Shown here piece by piece: positions 1 through 11,554 of a DNA stretch of 64,000 bases. Source of the stretch: Meandrina meandrites (taxonomy: Eukaryota > Cnidaria > Anthozoa > Scleractinia > Meandrinidae); the NCBI GenBank assembly GCA_963693305.1, contig OY855906.1, positions 21,440,161-21,504,160 on the forward strand, given 5' to 3'. Below the pieces are notes generated by a model. It made no database searches, was not told where the DNA came from, and worked only from the letters and a program-made list of their open reading frames with translations. Numbering within the stretch: the stretch's first letter is position 1; every line of letters begins with the position of its first letter. A program made the position numbers and the translations under genes.

Positions 1-351
1 CAAGCACTGTAATGAGTAACTTTTGAAAGCAAATTGTCATAAGTACAAAATGTGGTCAAAAAAATTTCCTATTATTCTGGGTGTGTCTTATAACAGAGTA
101 TGTAGTTGACATTTTCATTATGCTTACTTGTCACCTTTTACTGAGTGAATAAATACAGTCTGTTAAAAAAGGAAAATTGATTGACGGTCTACATGAAAAC
201 CCATCTTGAAATCTCCCAGAATTGCGATGACTACAGACAAAAGAACGGTCACGCAATATTTTCCTGTTCGACCTCCGCTTGAGAAAAAGTCAAGAGGTAA
301 GTAGTGGTTTAACCATTTCTTTTCGGAATGTTGAATGGCTAACTTCATGGT

Positions 352-740
352 CAGTGAAGAGTGAAATCGTTTCAACACCCAGTCAAGTTTATTATCGTAG
401 TGTCAAGATTTTAAAATATGATTAAGCAATGTTTAACACATGCAAATATTGTACTATCTTGTTCAAGGTGATTTCATGTATCAGTATAAAGTCGAAACAT
501 TTCAAAATATTTTGTATAGACAGAATGTTCTACATTTTTTGTTCAAAAAAGGCAACAAACGATTGTTATTCATGTTCAGTGAAGGGTGAAATATTTTCAA
601 AGACCCGATTAATTCTAAGCCTATTATCGTAGCACAGGTGATTTGTAAGTTGTTTAACACATGTAAAAATCGAACTCTCTTGTTCAAGGCGAATTTATAG
701 CAAAGGTCCGAATCATTTCAAATTATTTTATATAAATAAA
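352..740. repeat. Diverged tandem duplication, unit about 225 bp
   Basis: Two head-to-tail units start at 352 and 577. Both open with CAGTGAAG(A/G)GTGAAAT, continue with a TATTATCGTAG motif, a TTTAACACATG motif and TCTTGTTCAAGG, and end in an AT-rich stretch. The copies are clearly related but carry many substitutions and small indels. Short ORFs here are not coding by any visible sign. Confidence 0.7.
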
Positions 741-3690
741 CCTTTTCAATTTTAATAAAATTCGAAGAAAGGATTGAACAATCTGGAGGCAAAGCACCAC
801 GACTACAAGAAAATAAATAGGGACTGCTGGTAGTCTAACTTTTATACTGTTAAGATTCACTCCCAAAATTTACTCTGCAGTAGCCGGCGTCCATTTCATG
901 TGTTTTTTGACTTAATGCAATGCAAAATTTTATTAGTGAAAATTTTTCTTTTACGATTACTACTTATGTAGACTTTATTGGAAAACCTGTTTAACTAAAA
1001 TAAGACAACAGTAAAACACTACTGTTAACATCTGTGTGTTTAATTTTACAAGTGCTAAGTTAGCATTCGTTTAAATAAACCTGCATATTTTCACTCTATC
1101 TGCACAGAAACTTCGTCTTCTGAGATCCCAGCAAAAGATAACTGCACAGAAACAACGCGTCCCGAAAACTTAGCAAAGAATGAATGAAATGATGTCACTA
1201 GCAAAGCTTCTAGTGGCGTGTTTATGCAATCAAATGTTGCAGAAGCAAATCTTCCTCTCACTGCTTTGCTGGGGACATCATCTTCTTCCCTCAAGTGTTC
1301 TGCAAACCAACCCATGTGCAAATCGATGGATTGCGAGATCATGTTGGCCGAAATAACAAAACTTGAGTTAAGAGGAAGGATGTTGGGTTAATGTTATGCT
1401 TCAAGAGGCAGTAAAACAGAACTCTACAACTGTAAAATTTTTAAAATTTGCCATGGGAGCATATCCGGACCCATAGGAGGAGAAGGGTCATTGGCCCTTC
1501 CCATTTATGTGCCCGGCTGCTTAATCTGTATGCCCTCCTGTCAGAAATCTTAATGAATCCCCTGGCCATATGGTTGTATATTAAAACCAGGTGGTTTAGC
1601 CTTAAATATTTCGTATGTTATTGTTTATGTAATGGATTGAGACTGCACAAACAATGAATGAAATGAACAGCTGATCAACCAGCAAGCATGTGCACAAAGC
1701 ACGCTAGCGTCAGAACAACCAAACCAAGCAGATGAACACTTAGAGTGTAGAGTTTCATCCTCATGGCTGTCTGACTATACATTTTTATTGTGAGGCATTC
1801 AGGATAAGGTTTTGATCTTTTTTTACAAGGCCACATTTCGGGAGACCTTTTCTCAAAGCTTTTAAACGTCAAAGAAATTCTGTCAGTGCTCAAAATATTT
1901 TTAGTCTGTTGAAAGTGTTTAGTTTTATTCATTTTAACAATTTACTCGGGATAAAAGCGAAATGCGCGAATGTAAATCGCAAAATTTGAAAACTGGGGAA
2001 TATCAGTTTTGGCTGCATCATGTGACGTGTTTAGACCAATCATAGGCACAAAAAATATTTGATGGATTATAAAGACCTATAGGTAATATGGCTCACATAT
2101 TGTTAATGGAATACAGCTCTTGATACAGGCCGCTTGTTATACCTCAAGATTTTCTCATGCCCCATTTTTCAGATATTAACTGGTTCAAAAGAAGGGAAAC
2201 CGAAGCCATCTCGTGGGTTTGAAGCAGAAATGTAAACTCTGCATACCAATGCAACAAAATGTGAAACAAAGATATTGGTTACAGAACTGAACCTTATTTC
2301 ACCATAAGCCTTCCAATTCAAAATTAAACGCCTAATCTAACAGATACTTTTTTAGTCTTTAAGATTCAGACTTCAATTTAAACTTAGCCAACTATTCAGA
2401 TCACCTTGGGTAGCACAGATTTATCTTTTCAGCACAGATTTATCTTAACTTCTTATAATTCTATGAATATGCCTAGTTATTCAAAGACATTAAGCAAATG
2501 TCAAATATTAAAATAATCCACCAAACTTCTTTAATTTCAAAGCACAAGCTCTTAACCCTTCAAGTGAACTGAAAGATTATTTTGTAATATGTATAATGTG
2601 GTAGCTGCTATGACATACAACTTTCACTCACTGAACAAATGAAATGGGACTATGATCACCAATGGTAAGGCATCATTGCCTTGAATACTCAATCTAAAAT
2701 ACTCTAAAGTAAATTGACAGTCTCAACTCAATACTTGAGTCAAAACTCAAAGTTTGTGTTTTTAGTTTCAAGTCGTGAGTATCAAGTCTTGAGGATTGAG
2801 AAACAACTTGTTCTCAAATATGCACACTCCTAAAGCCTTTTGAGGAAATGGTTTAGTTTTTTATCAAGAAAGAATGAAAGCCACTCGCACATCATGTGTA
2901 CAAGAGTTTTATGTTGACCATTAGTACGAAAATGGTGTTTCACATCCAATCTAGAATACAAACATTCAATGATATATTCGATGATATAAAGATGTTGCTG
3001 CATTTCACTGTATATGAAATGGCTTCAAAACTCCAACTTCATAAGCACTTTGTATAAATGGTTTGCTGTCAGCATTTGAATAACCAAACTTGTCCGTGCA
3101 GTAAATGTATCTTGTGTGTTTTTGACGGGGTTCAAGAAAGTGTGTAAATATTTTTTTTATATTTTTTTCCCTATTAATTTTTGCAGGATCTTCATGCCAT
3201 ACACCAGCGACGAAACACTTAGAGAAAGCGCATTCCTCATTATGTGATGCTGAAGATGCCTATGGGGTGGATTAGTTACAGTTACAGTTACAGTTACCTG
3301 TATCCAGCACACACAGACACCTACATGTAAGAGCTCTGAACGGCAGGACCAGCCACTGTCACCAATCTTTGGTCATTCGCCAACTGTGTAAACACAAGTT
3401 GAAGGAAATGTTTGTATGAGAGATATTGTAGTAAAATTAGTGGTAATGTTCAAGATGGTAATGACCAAGTCAATGCAGTTGCAGCTAATTGCATACCTTC
3501 TCAAGGTCTTCATTTAGAGCCCATATGGATTGAACTTTCTCCATTTTATTCATGGCGACATTGTTGAGACAGTGATATCCAGTGTTATCACCCTCTTGTT
3601 ATGGGAAGAGTTTGTTGTACATTTTTCCAAATATCTTATGTGAACATAAGCTTAAACTTGATTGAATGGCCTTTGGATGAATTGACTACA
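741..3690. other. Non-coding stretch without a recognised gene
   Basis: I see no domain, tRNA or well-formed repeat array here apart from a short tandem run of about four AGTTAC units near 3273-3296. A minus-strand open frame of 83 codons at 1091-1342 is unusually free of stops for its surroundings and could be an exon, but it has no motif I recognise and no convincing splice borders. The stretch at 2690-2820 is a degenerate low-complexity run of ACTCA and TTGAGT words. Confidence 0.5.
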
Positions 3691-4104
3691 ACCTACGGTT
3701 CTTCCATGCAGAGTCAGGTGTAAAACTGGAAATAGAAGACTATCATCAAGTCTGCCAAGAAACTATGATGGCACATTTTGGTCACAAGTGGATTGCCTTG
3801 AATCGGGGCCCTATGTGGCAGTATGATGAGGATGATTGTATCCCTCCCATTCGTAACAAAAATATGGAAGCTGTTGGTTATGCACCTGTATCAAATGATA
3901 TCAGCACACTGTGGTCAAATTTGAGTAGCAGTGAAGTTTGTGAGCTATTACAACATGGTGTTGACCCAACAGAAATGGATAAAAGACACGGCGTCACCCA
4001 ACAAAAGGGAAGACAGTCGCAAAATAGTTGGTTTCTACAAACCAGGAAAGGCAAGTAAATACATGTATTAAATATGGAATCTAATAACAGTACCACTTTC
4101 TAAA

Positions 4105-4155
<51 letters not shown>

Positions 4156-4178
4156 TATTATTGTTATTATTATTATGA
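4105..4178. repeat. ATT trinucleotide microsatellite
   Basis: A run of about 24 ATT units with two or three single-base interruptions. Such ATT tracts often mark SINE or LINE 3' tails in cnidarian-like genomes, but no element body is recognisable next to this one. Confidence 0.9.
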
Positions 4179-5189
4179 GAAGAATACCAAGTGACTAGGG
4201 TATATATATTTACTTTCATGGTGTATGTAATAAGTCTCATTTAAAAAAATTGTACATGTTGGTAAGGTGGTTTCACATTTACAGCAATTACTGTAAAATA
4301 ACTGGTGTGTTTTCCTTTCTTTCGTACATTTGTTTTTAGGCACTTGTTAATATTGCTGGCCTGGGACCAACACAACTTAAAAAAAGAGCAGTTTTGTCTG
4401 GATTTTCTAGAGATGCTTCTATCCAGGTATATGCAGTTCTTTTCTCAATTAAATGTTGCAGGGTTCATATTCTGATATGGGGACATTTTTCTACATTAAA
4501 CTACAGTGTGAGCACATGTACACTATAATCCTTAAGATCCTAACAATGCCAACTTTCAATAGCAGCCTTAGCAGTGCTTGGAGTATCCATTTATAAGTCT
4601 GATCAATATCAAAATATGTCAGGGCTACATAAACCTACTTTTGAAATAAAACTTCATTCACTTTTTATGAGGTTGAGGGGGTGAGCTGGTAGGATTTGGG
4701 GCGTGACCATGCAAAAAGTTATGGTCTGTAAGGGGGGGGGGGGGGGGGGGGTTCACTCAAAATAATTACACTGGAGTGTTGTAATGACTGTATATATAAT
4801 AGTGCAAAAATTTTACCAGAATGCCCAACAAAAAATTTTCCTCGGGGACCATGCCCCTGGGCCCCCCTGGGGAATCTAACCATATCTGGAATCTAATTTA
4901 ATCTGGAATCTAATCAACTCAAACCCACAAACTATTTGGCTGCAAATAAAGCTCACACAAACAAGAAACAAGCCCCATCAGTAAAAACAGTTAATCAGTG
5001 CAATTGCTATAGCATCAATAGCAATAAGAAAAGTCTATGAGAATACCAAAAATAGTGCTTCTGAAGGTATGAAAAATCTAAATATTTCTGGAAAGCATGC
5101 CCACACTCAACCACACCAACTATCAATACACTCCCATCAATAAAAACAAGTAATCACTGCACAAACATGCAGACGAAGTGGCTATGGTT

Positions 5190-5700
5190 GTGACTATGGT
5201 TATCGCCAAACTGCAATTGTGTAGCTTTATATATAAGTAAGTTTAATTTTTACTTCCCTTTTTGGGAGTGGGTTCATCTAAGAAATTTAGTATTAACGGG
5301 AGTTACCAAGGCAAAAAAATTCTGATGGTGCAAATGGGTCGTTAGATATTGCAGAGACTACCTATAAAATTCCACCGCCACCCCCCCCCCCCCCCTCCCG
5401 TAAAATATGAACAGCCCTTACCATATATTTAATAAGGAGCCATGTGGGAGGACGGGGTAGGGGGTGTTGGTTAATTAGTACTTAGTTTTAACAAGTGAGG
5501 AAACGTTTTCGCTTCTGTCCAGGGGATGGAGCTAAGTAAACTTTTGGTCTTGTTGCACTTTTTTATTAAACCCTCCCCCTCCCCCCCTCCCCCCCGGCAA
5601 ACTGATAATTATTGCACAGTCCCTAATTTAGACACTAAATAAACAAGCAATTAATGTGATTAAAAATCAAACACTGAATAGGAAGTCATTGTTTGTTACT
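5190..5700. repeat. Dispersed repeat family X, copy 1
   Basis: This copy is similar over its whole length to 29,015-29,460. Shared landmarks in the same order are: a CAAACTGCAATTGT start, an AAGAAATTAGTATTA-like segment, a TTGCAGAGACTAC-like segment, GGGGCTAAGTAAA-like text, TTGTTGCA, a C-rich tract, ACTGATAATTATTGCACAGTC, and CAATTAATGTGATTAAAAA near the end. C- and G-homopolymer tracts vary in length between copies. It has no coding content and is probably a non-autonomous transposon. Termini and target duplications could not be fixed by eye. Confidence 0.75.
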
Positions 5701-5900
5701 GATACATGTACAGTGGAATTTAATTCCTCATTTGCTATTGTGTTCTTCAGGCGATGCGTTTGAGCCAAAATACTCAACTTGGCCAATGGAGGAATTAAAA
5801 GAGAGAAGAAAGGAACAAAACTGTTTCAATGCCTCGGTTGCAAAAAAATGCGATTGAAGGACTCACTTATTGAGAAGAGGAAATGCTAGTGGTAGGTGAA

Positions 5901-7079
5901 AATGAAAGAAAATTAGATGTGATGAAAATCAGTCATATTTCTTTGGGGTCATCTTTTTAGGTTTCATTTCTAGGTTTGTGTTTGTAGTTAGTTTTCTTTT
6001 CGGGAAGGAAAACTCCCTTTCCTGTAATTTTGTTGAATCAGCGCTATCAGTTCCCAATATGGTTTATCATAAGCCACCACCTCATTTTTCACTCGCTCTT
6101 TTTCGCGCTGCCCCTCAACAAGCCGAACGCCTTCAACAGGGTAGTTTACCTTTGCGATTATTTGAAGAAAATGAATAATTTAAATTATGGTTTTTTGATT
6201 ATTGGTTTTTAAGTTTGATTTTTTTATTTTGATTTTTTTTATTTTATCATGAATAGATGATATTTTTAGCTCTTTGCTAGTTTGCATGTTCCTTTGGTCA
6301 CTGAGTTAACATGCCTAATTAGTTATTCTTTTTTTTTTTGCAGCACAAGAACGCGTACGTGGTAGAATGGCGGCCGTCGTGGGTTGCGGAGGAACAACTT
6401 GATTCCAATATTGTCAGTGGATGGAAAAATAAAAATAAGAAATAGCCAGGGACACTGAATCAGGTTTTGTGAAAAAAGGCAGCGAGTGTATTTTAGTATT
6501 TCTTGCGTCAAAGGGCCTTTTGCTATAACTTTTGCAATCATCTTAAAGCTGATCATAAGTGCCGCTAATTTTAACAAAACATGTATCCTTGATCAGTGGC
6601 TGTGGATCACGTGATACTTATCGTTTGACTCATACACGCACAAATAGCGCTAACATTGCAACACTATTACGAGTTCGCCTGATACGAAATATGTCGTCGT
6701 TCATAACATCAATAGTTTCGCTTGTAGTTATAAAGCAACAAAAAACAACAACAACGATAATATTAACAGCAGCACATCTTATTTTTCGGGACCTATTGCT
6801 TCCATAATGTCAAAATAAGATTTCCCAAGACAGTTAAAAATAATAGTTCTAAATAGGTCATATGATTTCATATTTTAGAGTTTGATAGAGCCGAGTAAAA
6901 AACTTATGCCCCTCCTACAATAAAATATGTTGTTTTGTAAAGATGATTGACAGTCATTACTTTATTAACGTAGTATGTGGAGCCCCACGTCTTACGGGCT
7001 GTGCAGCTTGTTCTGTGAATCTTCCATTGAACTACGATAAACTGTTACTTTGGTCGACGTTTGATAATTGTAAACACGT
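5901..7079. other. Non-coding AT-rich stretch
   Basis: No gene, tRNA or repeat array is recognisable. Open frames around 5978-6212 and 6559-6807 are short, overlap in different frames and show no motif, so I treat them as chance. Confidence 0.5.
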
Positions 7080-7190
7080 AGTCCAGTGCAGTGCTTTGGC
7101 CATCGGTTCGATTCCCGTCGGGGACTCAGAATTTTTTCTTTGTCCCTTGCTCATGGCATTGTTGAAAAAGATCATTTTCATTATTTATCA
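7080..7190 (+). mobile_element. tRNA-derived SINE, partial copy
   Basis: The segment holds a B-box-like GGTTCGATTCCCGTCGGGGACTC followed by the tail CAGAATTTTTTCTTTGTCCC and GTTGAAAAAGATCATTTTCATTA. The same B box and tail occur about 270 bp downstream at 7365-7447, so these are two copies of one short element. The A-box half of this copy is degenerate or missing. Confidence 0.65.
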
Positions 7191-7312
7191 CCGAGCTTAA
7201 ATCTACCATCTTTATTATTTACTACACCATTGATGATTTCGACATTGCTGATCCTAGCAGTATGCAGGACGCGTGTCACATATCAACCTAGTAAATGGCC
7301 AAGCTCACTACG

Positions 7313-7447
7313 AGTCTCTCGTAGCTCAGTTGGTTAGAGCTCCCAACCGGTATCTGGGAGGCCATGGGTTCGATTCCCGTCAGGGACTCAGAATTTTTTC
7401 TTTGTCCCATGCTCGTGTCATTGTTGAAAAAGATCATCTTCATTAGT
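7313..7447 (+). mobile_element. tRNA-derived SINE with nearly intact tRNA-like head
   Basis: Positions 7313-7388 fold as a tRNA-like head. The seven-base ends AGTCTCT and AGGGACT pair (one G-U), an A box (TAGCTCAGTTGGTTAGAGC) starts near 7322, and a B box (GGTTCGATTCC) lies near 7367. The putative anticodon arm (CTCCCA...TGGGAG) leaves a 9-base loop instead of 7, so I do not call a functional tRNA. A non-tRNA tail identical in layout to the copy at 7080-7190 follows, which is the SINE hallmark. RNA polymerase III transcription from the internal boxes is inferred from the family. Confidence 0.7.
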
Positions 7448-7815
7448 CGGTAAAAATGTCGGAGGAAAGCCGACAAAAAAGATGGAAAATAGTCGCGAAA
7501 AAATTCAAGGAAAATGTCGGGTTGAAAATTTGATAAAAAAAATTCCGGAAGAAAGTCGGGAAAAAAATTGGAGATTAAAGGGGAGAAAAAAAAACAGGAG
7601 AAAAGGCGAGAAATCTTTTTTCCTAAATTTTTTCCGACTCTTTACCTGACGTTTTTCTCGATTATTTTCGATTATTTTTCGAGTTTTTCTCCAAGGTTTT
7701 CCGGAGTTTTTCTCGAAGTTTTTGCGAATTCCCTCTCGACCGTTTCCCGTCAGTTTCTCGACTATTTTCCGTTCGATTTTTCTGACGTTTTCCCAATTTT
7801 TTTCCAACCTCGTTT
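7448..7815. repeat. Self-complementary GA-rich / TC-rich block, copy 1
   Basis: The left half is purine-rich with repeated GTCGGGAAAAAAATTGGAG-like and GAGAAAAGGCGAGAAA words. The right half is the reverse: CTCGATTATTTTCGA, TTTTTCTCC and TTTTCCGGAG words. The block is therefore roughly an inverted pair of minisatellite arrays. The same words in the same order recur at 23,630-24,400, and a related one-sided array lies at 31,140-31,480. The long open frames through it (100-126 codons, Lys/Glu/Arg- or Phe/Ser-rich) are composition artefacts. Confidence 0.75.
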
Positions 7816-7980
7816 CCCAGGTCTCCAGAGAAAGGACCCTGGTTGCGGCTGGTCACGTGATCAAGGTGGCAAACCAAAACCGCAGGGAGGGCTGCTCCTC
7901 GACAAATTTTGTCGACAGTACAACACATACTATCTAGGGGAGGTCTAGGGGACAGATAAATGTAGAGCGGGATTTTCAAA

Positions 7981-8180
7981 ATGGCGCTTGAATTTCTAAG
8001 CTGTGTTCAATCCGCGCTCATTTCGACTGGCTATAACAGCATTATCCTGAAGGTTAAACAAGTTATTTGCTTGGAGAGTTTGTTTCTAAAAAAAGACTTG
8101 GGGGCATTGCTTTCAACCGGGTACGGGAAATCCTTGTTCTTCCAGGTTTTGCCTCGAATGTTGTCCGAGAGGGATAGCAG
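7981..8180 (+). CDS. RecQ-like helicase, N-terminal exon only
   Basis: The ATG at 7981 opens 66 codons that end at a GT donor (AGCAG|GTCAATG). Around residues 41-57 it reads LGALLSTGYGKSLFFQVLP, which matches the Walker A / motif I region of superfamily 2 DNA helicases of the RecQ type (usual form LPTGYGKSL.(F/Y)Q.LP). The preceding LKVKQ is the expected Q-containing segment. Such enzymes unwind DNA 3' to 5' using ATP in the nucleus. No later helicase motif (DEAH, SAT and so on) is visible in the next kilobases, so only the first exon is present and it is probably a fragment. The serine in place of the usual proline before TGYGKS is a mild oddity. Confidence 0.6.
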
Positions 8181-8189
8181 GTCAATGAG

Positions 8190-8600
8190 TTTGTTTTACC
8201 TTGAGTTGATTTTTTTTGCCGTGAGTATTGTTGTTGTGCAAGGAGTTCGTTTCGTTTTTTCCGTGACCTCAGTTTGTTTTGCTGTGAGTTTCTTTCAATC
8301 TTTGTTGTGTTCATTTTGTTTGGCAGCGAGTTGACATTGTTTTTTCTTGACTTGAGTTTGTCATTTGCCGTGAGTTGAGTTTATTTTGCTGTGACTTCCG
8401 TTGTTGTGCCGTGTGTTCGTTTGGTTTTGCCGTGACTTGTGTTTGCTTTGTCATGAGTTAAGTTTTGCCGTGAGTTTCTTTGTTGCGGTATAAGTTCACT
8501 GATTTTTTAGCCGCGAGGAGCTGTTTTGCCATAAGTTTTGTTTTTATTTTGCTGTGAGTTGATTTTGTGTGTAGTGTGTTTTTTTTGTTTCCCGGCGAGA
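8190..8600 (+). repeat. Irregular T-rich minisatellite with GCCGTGAGTT core
   Basis: The words (G/T)CCGTGAGTT, GCTGTGAGTT and GCCGTGACTT recur every 20-35 bp in a T/G-rich context directly after the helicase exon. Because GTGAGT is a strong 5' splice-site word, the array presents many candidate donors in a row. No reading frame is conserved. Confidence 0.6.
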
Positions 8601-9108
8601 TTCGCTGTTGCTGTGAGAGTTGTGGGCCACCGTTCTATTCTGGCTTCCGTTTAAGCCGTGAATTTTCTTAAAAGAAACTCCCACAGTTTATACAGGTGTA
8701 GTTTTTCGAAGCGACGGCAAACAGAAAGACTTGACTAAAATTAACTTACGCCGGTCTGTTTTGAAGTAAAATCAAAACTAATTTCTTCGCCTTCATCAAG
8801 CACACGGCAAGATATTAGCGGAGAAAAGTTTTATTAATGAGAGCCAGTTCAGTACAGGCCAGAAAAGTAAGGTATGTGTCAAAAAGAAACTTCTATTGCC
8901 GTGAGTATATTTTGTTGTGCCTGGAGATATTTCATTTTCTTGTGAGCAAATCTGCCGTAAGATATTCAGTTTTAAATTTATCTTGCACCTATATGGGCAA
9001 CCGTATACGCTTATAAAAACTGTAGCCACTAGTTAAGAAACATTGTAAACTCAAGCAAATAATTAAACAATCTATATATTTATCTTAAATCTATGTATTT
9101 ATCTTGTA

Positions 9109-9411
9109 TCAAAGTTTGACCCGACAAAGATATCTTCTGCGGCATCGATGCGGCAGCCAGCAGTGGTCGATTTTCCCGTGAAAAAAGGTTTTTTTGACTA
9201 TGTCATGTCCCCAACTGCTTTGCACAGCCTGCAATGTACTAAAATCGGCCGGGACTGATGCTTTAAAAATCTTTTTTGGAGTAGCCGGGATAGATACCTC
9301 AGAATTCTTTTTTGGAGTCGCTTGAAAATTCCGAGTCGACATTCTCGTTATAAGACTCACCGAAATCATCCCGCACTCAAGCGATGTCAATTTTAATGTT
9401 ACAATTTCCAC
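9109..9411 (-). CDS. Unrecognised ORF with a short internal repeat
   Basis: A 100-codon minus-strand frame. Residues about 30-55 contain a near-duplicate (QATPKKNSEVSIP / PATPKKIFKASVP). The C-terminus is rich in Cys, His and Arg. No family is recognised. It lies inside the TIR-bounded segment at 7822-9561 and may be an exon of that element or chance. Confidence 0.25.
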   Translation of the reverse strand: MEIVTLKLTSLECGMISVSLITRMSTRNFQATPKKNSEVSIPATPKKIFKASVPADFSTLQAVQSSWGHDIVKKTFFHGKIDHCWLPHRCRRRYLCRVKL

Positions 9412-9561
9412 TCCCTACCCAACTCCCTACCGGACTCAGTACTTCAGCTAAGTGAAGACAATTTTTACCTTTCCCACCCCTCCCTTAAATCATTTCTCTG
9501 GAATCTGCTAAAATCTAGCAGATCACGTGACCAGCCGACCCCAGGGTCCTTTCCCTGGAGA

Positions 9562-10675
9562 TAAATAAATAAATAGGTACTTAGTGTTATTCATAAGTTC
9601 TTAATATCGAGAGCTGACTTTAACGCAATAAACACAAGTCACAGAATAGGTTGTTATGGAGGAAACAAAAATAAATCAAACTTTAAAAAAAATACAATCT
9701 TTCACTGCTTGCATGTAGATACCGTCTAGATTTTGCACCATACACGTACAAGCTGCAGTCCAAGCGAGCTATCGCCAAATTCGCGCATGTCTCGGGATTA
9801 CAAAGGGGTGTTTTAGCAATAAGGGGAATATTGGGGGACGGGGGCACGTGCAATGGGGAATTGGGGTGACTTACAAATTTGTTTGGAGGGTCAAATTGGG
9901 ATTGAACGATAAGGGGAAATTTAAGGAGTATCAGAGGTTCTCATCAGCCTTACAAAAACTGTTTGTTTGCCTTAAAAAAATCGGGACTTCACAAATTTCA
10001 GAATCCTTTATCTCCTAAACAAAGCATTTAATCGATGCAAAGAATTTCTTTGAGGTTTATGCTCTTTATGTCTGGTGTAAATAAAAAGATTATATTTTAG
10101 ATTTTAGAGACAGTGTTTCATTGAGATATCCAAGCACCGAGAAGGGAGTGAAAACACGACCCACAGCGAAATTCGAGGTGTTTGGAGAGCCGATGAAGCA
10201 CTGTCTCGAGTGTTTGATATATCTTCTACACTAAAACAAAAAACTAATAAGTAAACGGAGAAATAAAATCCTTCACGGTTATGATTTTCTATGTTTTAAC
10301 TTGATGAATTATTAATGAGTTTGAGAAGACTTCGGATGAAAACCACCAAGGGAGGCGGGGCTCAGAAATTAGGATTTTAGGATCGAAGGATGACGCTAAA
10401 AGTTGTTTCACACCAAAACTCTTCTCTGTTCCTCTGAGACTGATCCAAAGATCTAAACGACTTGGGAATTGTCATAAATTAAGTGTTTACACGCCAGCAC
10501 TGCAGTACTGCAGTAAGATAAATTAACTTAAAATATCGTAGTAACAAAAAATGTAAACTGGAAAAAGTAAAAAAAATTCTTACGTACCTCTATAACAACC
10601 TTTTCTAAACAAAAATAGTAATACCGGCAGAAATGAAATGGTTATTAAAATACGTAAATCGAACTGTTTATATTG
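9562..10675. other. Non-coding stretch
   Basis: No gene or repeat array recognised. A short ATAAATAAATAAAT run starts the stretch, and a G-rich patch lies at about 9805-9910. Confidence 0.5.
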
Positions 10676-10679
10676 TTAA

Positions 10680-11554
10680 GTGTTATTGTCAGAGAAGACC
10701 GGGCAGAGGGAAAAGATCGAGGTCGCCCGTTTACCTTCATCTTTTCACAGTATAAAAGCTACCTGAAAAGATTAGGAATGGTGGCATTTGCAGAAGTAGA
10801 CGTTCGTTTTTCTTCGAGAAATCACCATTCCATTATTTTGGGCCGTCCAGCCGTCAAAAATAACCGAGATTTCGGGCAACTTTGCGTATCACTCCTAAAA
10901 GCTCTTGCATTTTTTCTATGACTTTGATCCCTTTATAAGTTGATAAAGATATATTAAACCTTCTTTGCTTTAATACTGTGTTTTTTACGTGGCGCTAAAA
11001 ATCGCCACTGAATCGTTAATGAGTGTCACCCAAATATGAGTCATTTTCAGTCGACTGTTTCACCAAAGTGCGGCAGTTTATTTTTGAAGTAAAACCATTT
11101 CCCGATAGTATTTTGTGCTCTTAACAAAATCCAGTTTAGTTAAAATTGGTATCTAGGAGTAAATCGGAGTAAGCGGCATCTGAAATTGCGTACCATTACG
11201 ATTTTCAGTTAAAAATATTTCACGCCAAATTGAATATCATTTTTTCGAGTTTCTGTGTTTGTGGTCCAAAATTAACTAAAAGTAGATCCGTTGATTTCGG
11301 GATCAAGCATTGACACTGTAGTATCATAATAAGATATTTAAACTTTTCAAATCTCCTTATTAACATTACTAAGTTTTAAAACAGGTCGCTTAATTTTCCC
11401 GCGAAAGTTTTATCATTTTCATTCGTCACGCAGCATGGCTGCATGGTAAAACCGGACTATATCCTCAGTTAAATGGTTTTTAATCTGCTAGGAAACTGGA
11501 AGCACATATCGCAAAGAGAATCGAGACTTCCCCTAAATTAGTTAAACAAACTTT
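10680..11554 (+). repeat. Left inverted arm of the foldback element
   Basis: This 875-bp arm matches the reverse complement of 13,270-14,172 from its outer TTAA to the inner boundary CCTAAATTAGTTAAACAAAC. Mismatches are scattered single bases. Confidence 0.85.

Larger units (their letters stand above)
3712..5880 (+). pseudogene. Unrecognised exon-like fragments of one possible gene
   Basis: Three open segments on the plus strand have splice-like borders. The first (about 3712-4052) follows a CAG acceptor and encodes about 110 residues including FGHKWIALNRGPMWQYDEDD and a later SSEVCELLQHGVDPTE run. The second (4340-4426) sits exactly between TTTTTAG and a GT donor and can encode 29 residues (ALVNIAGLGPTQ...). 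The third (from 5751, after TTCTTCAG) carries a short C-x2-C stretch (QCLGCKK) but needs a frame change to be read through. The reading phases of the three do not agree with one simple splice model, so this is either a decayed gene or a mix of unrelated fragments. I do not recognise the family. An ATT microsatellite and a G homopolymer lie in the supposed introns. Confidence 0.35.
7822..9561 (+). mobile_element. Putative TIR element carrying a helicase exon
   Basis: The left end (7822-7864: TCTCCAGAGAAAGGACCCTGG, then GGCTGGTCACGTGATC) and right end (9529-9561, on the other strand: TCTCCAGGGAAAGGACCCTGG, then GGCTGGTCACGTGATC) are inverted copies of about 40 bp with a few differences. Inside are a RecQ-like helicase first exon at 7981-8180, a T-rich GTGAGT minisatellite and an unrecognised minus-strand ORF. 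No target duplication is clear. Academ-type DNA transposons are known to combine a transposase with helicase domains; that link is only a suggestion. Related AGGACCCTGG sequence also occurs near 22,730. Confidence 0.5.

Noticed and set aside
7313..7388. Functional tRNA gene
   Set aside because: The anticodon loop is 9 bases and the unit is followed by a tail shared with a neighbouring copy, so it is better called a SINE head.
7505..7979. Overlapping 100-126 codon frames on both strands, Lys/Glu-rich or Phe/Ser-rich
   Set aside because: Produced by the GA/TC minisatellite composition; both strands are open and no motif is present.
10673..10921. 81-codon ORF at the left tip of the foldback element
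   Set aside because: The mirror-image sequence in the right arm does not keep the frame open, and it starts outside the element boundary.
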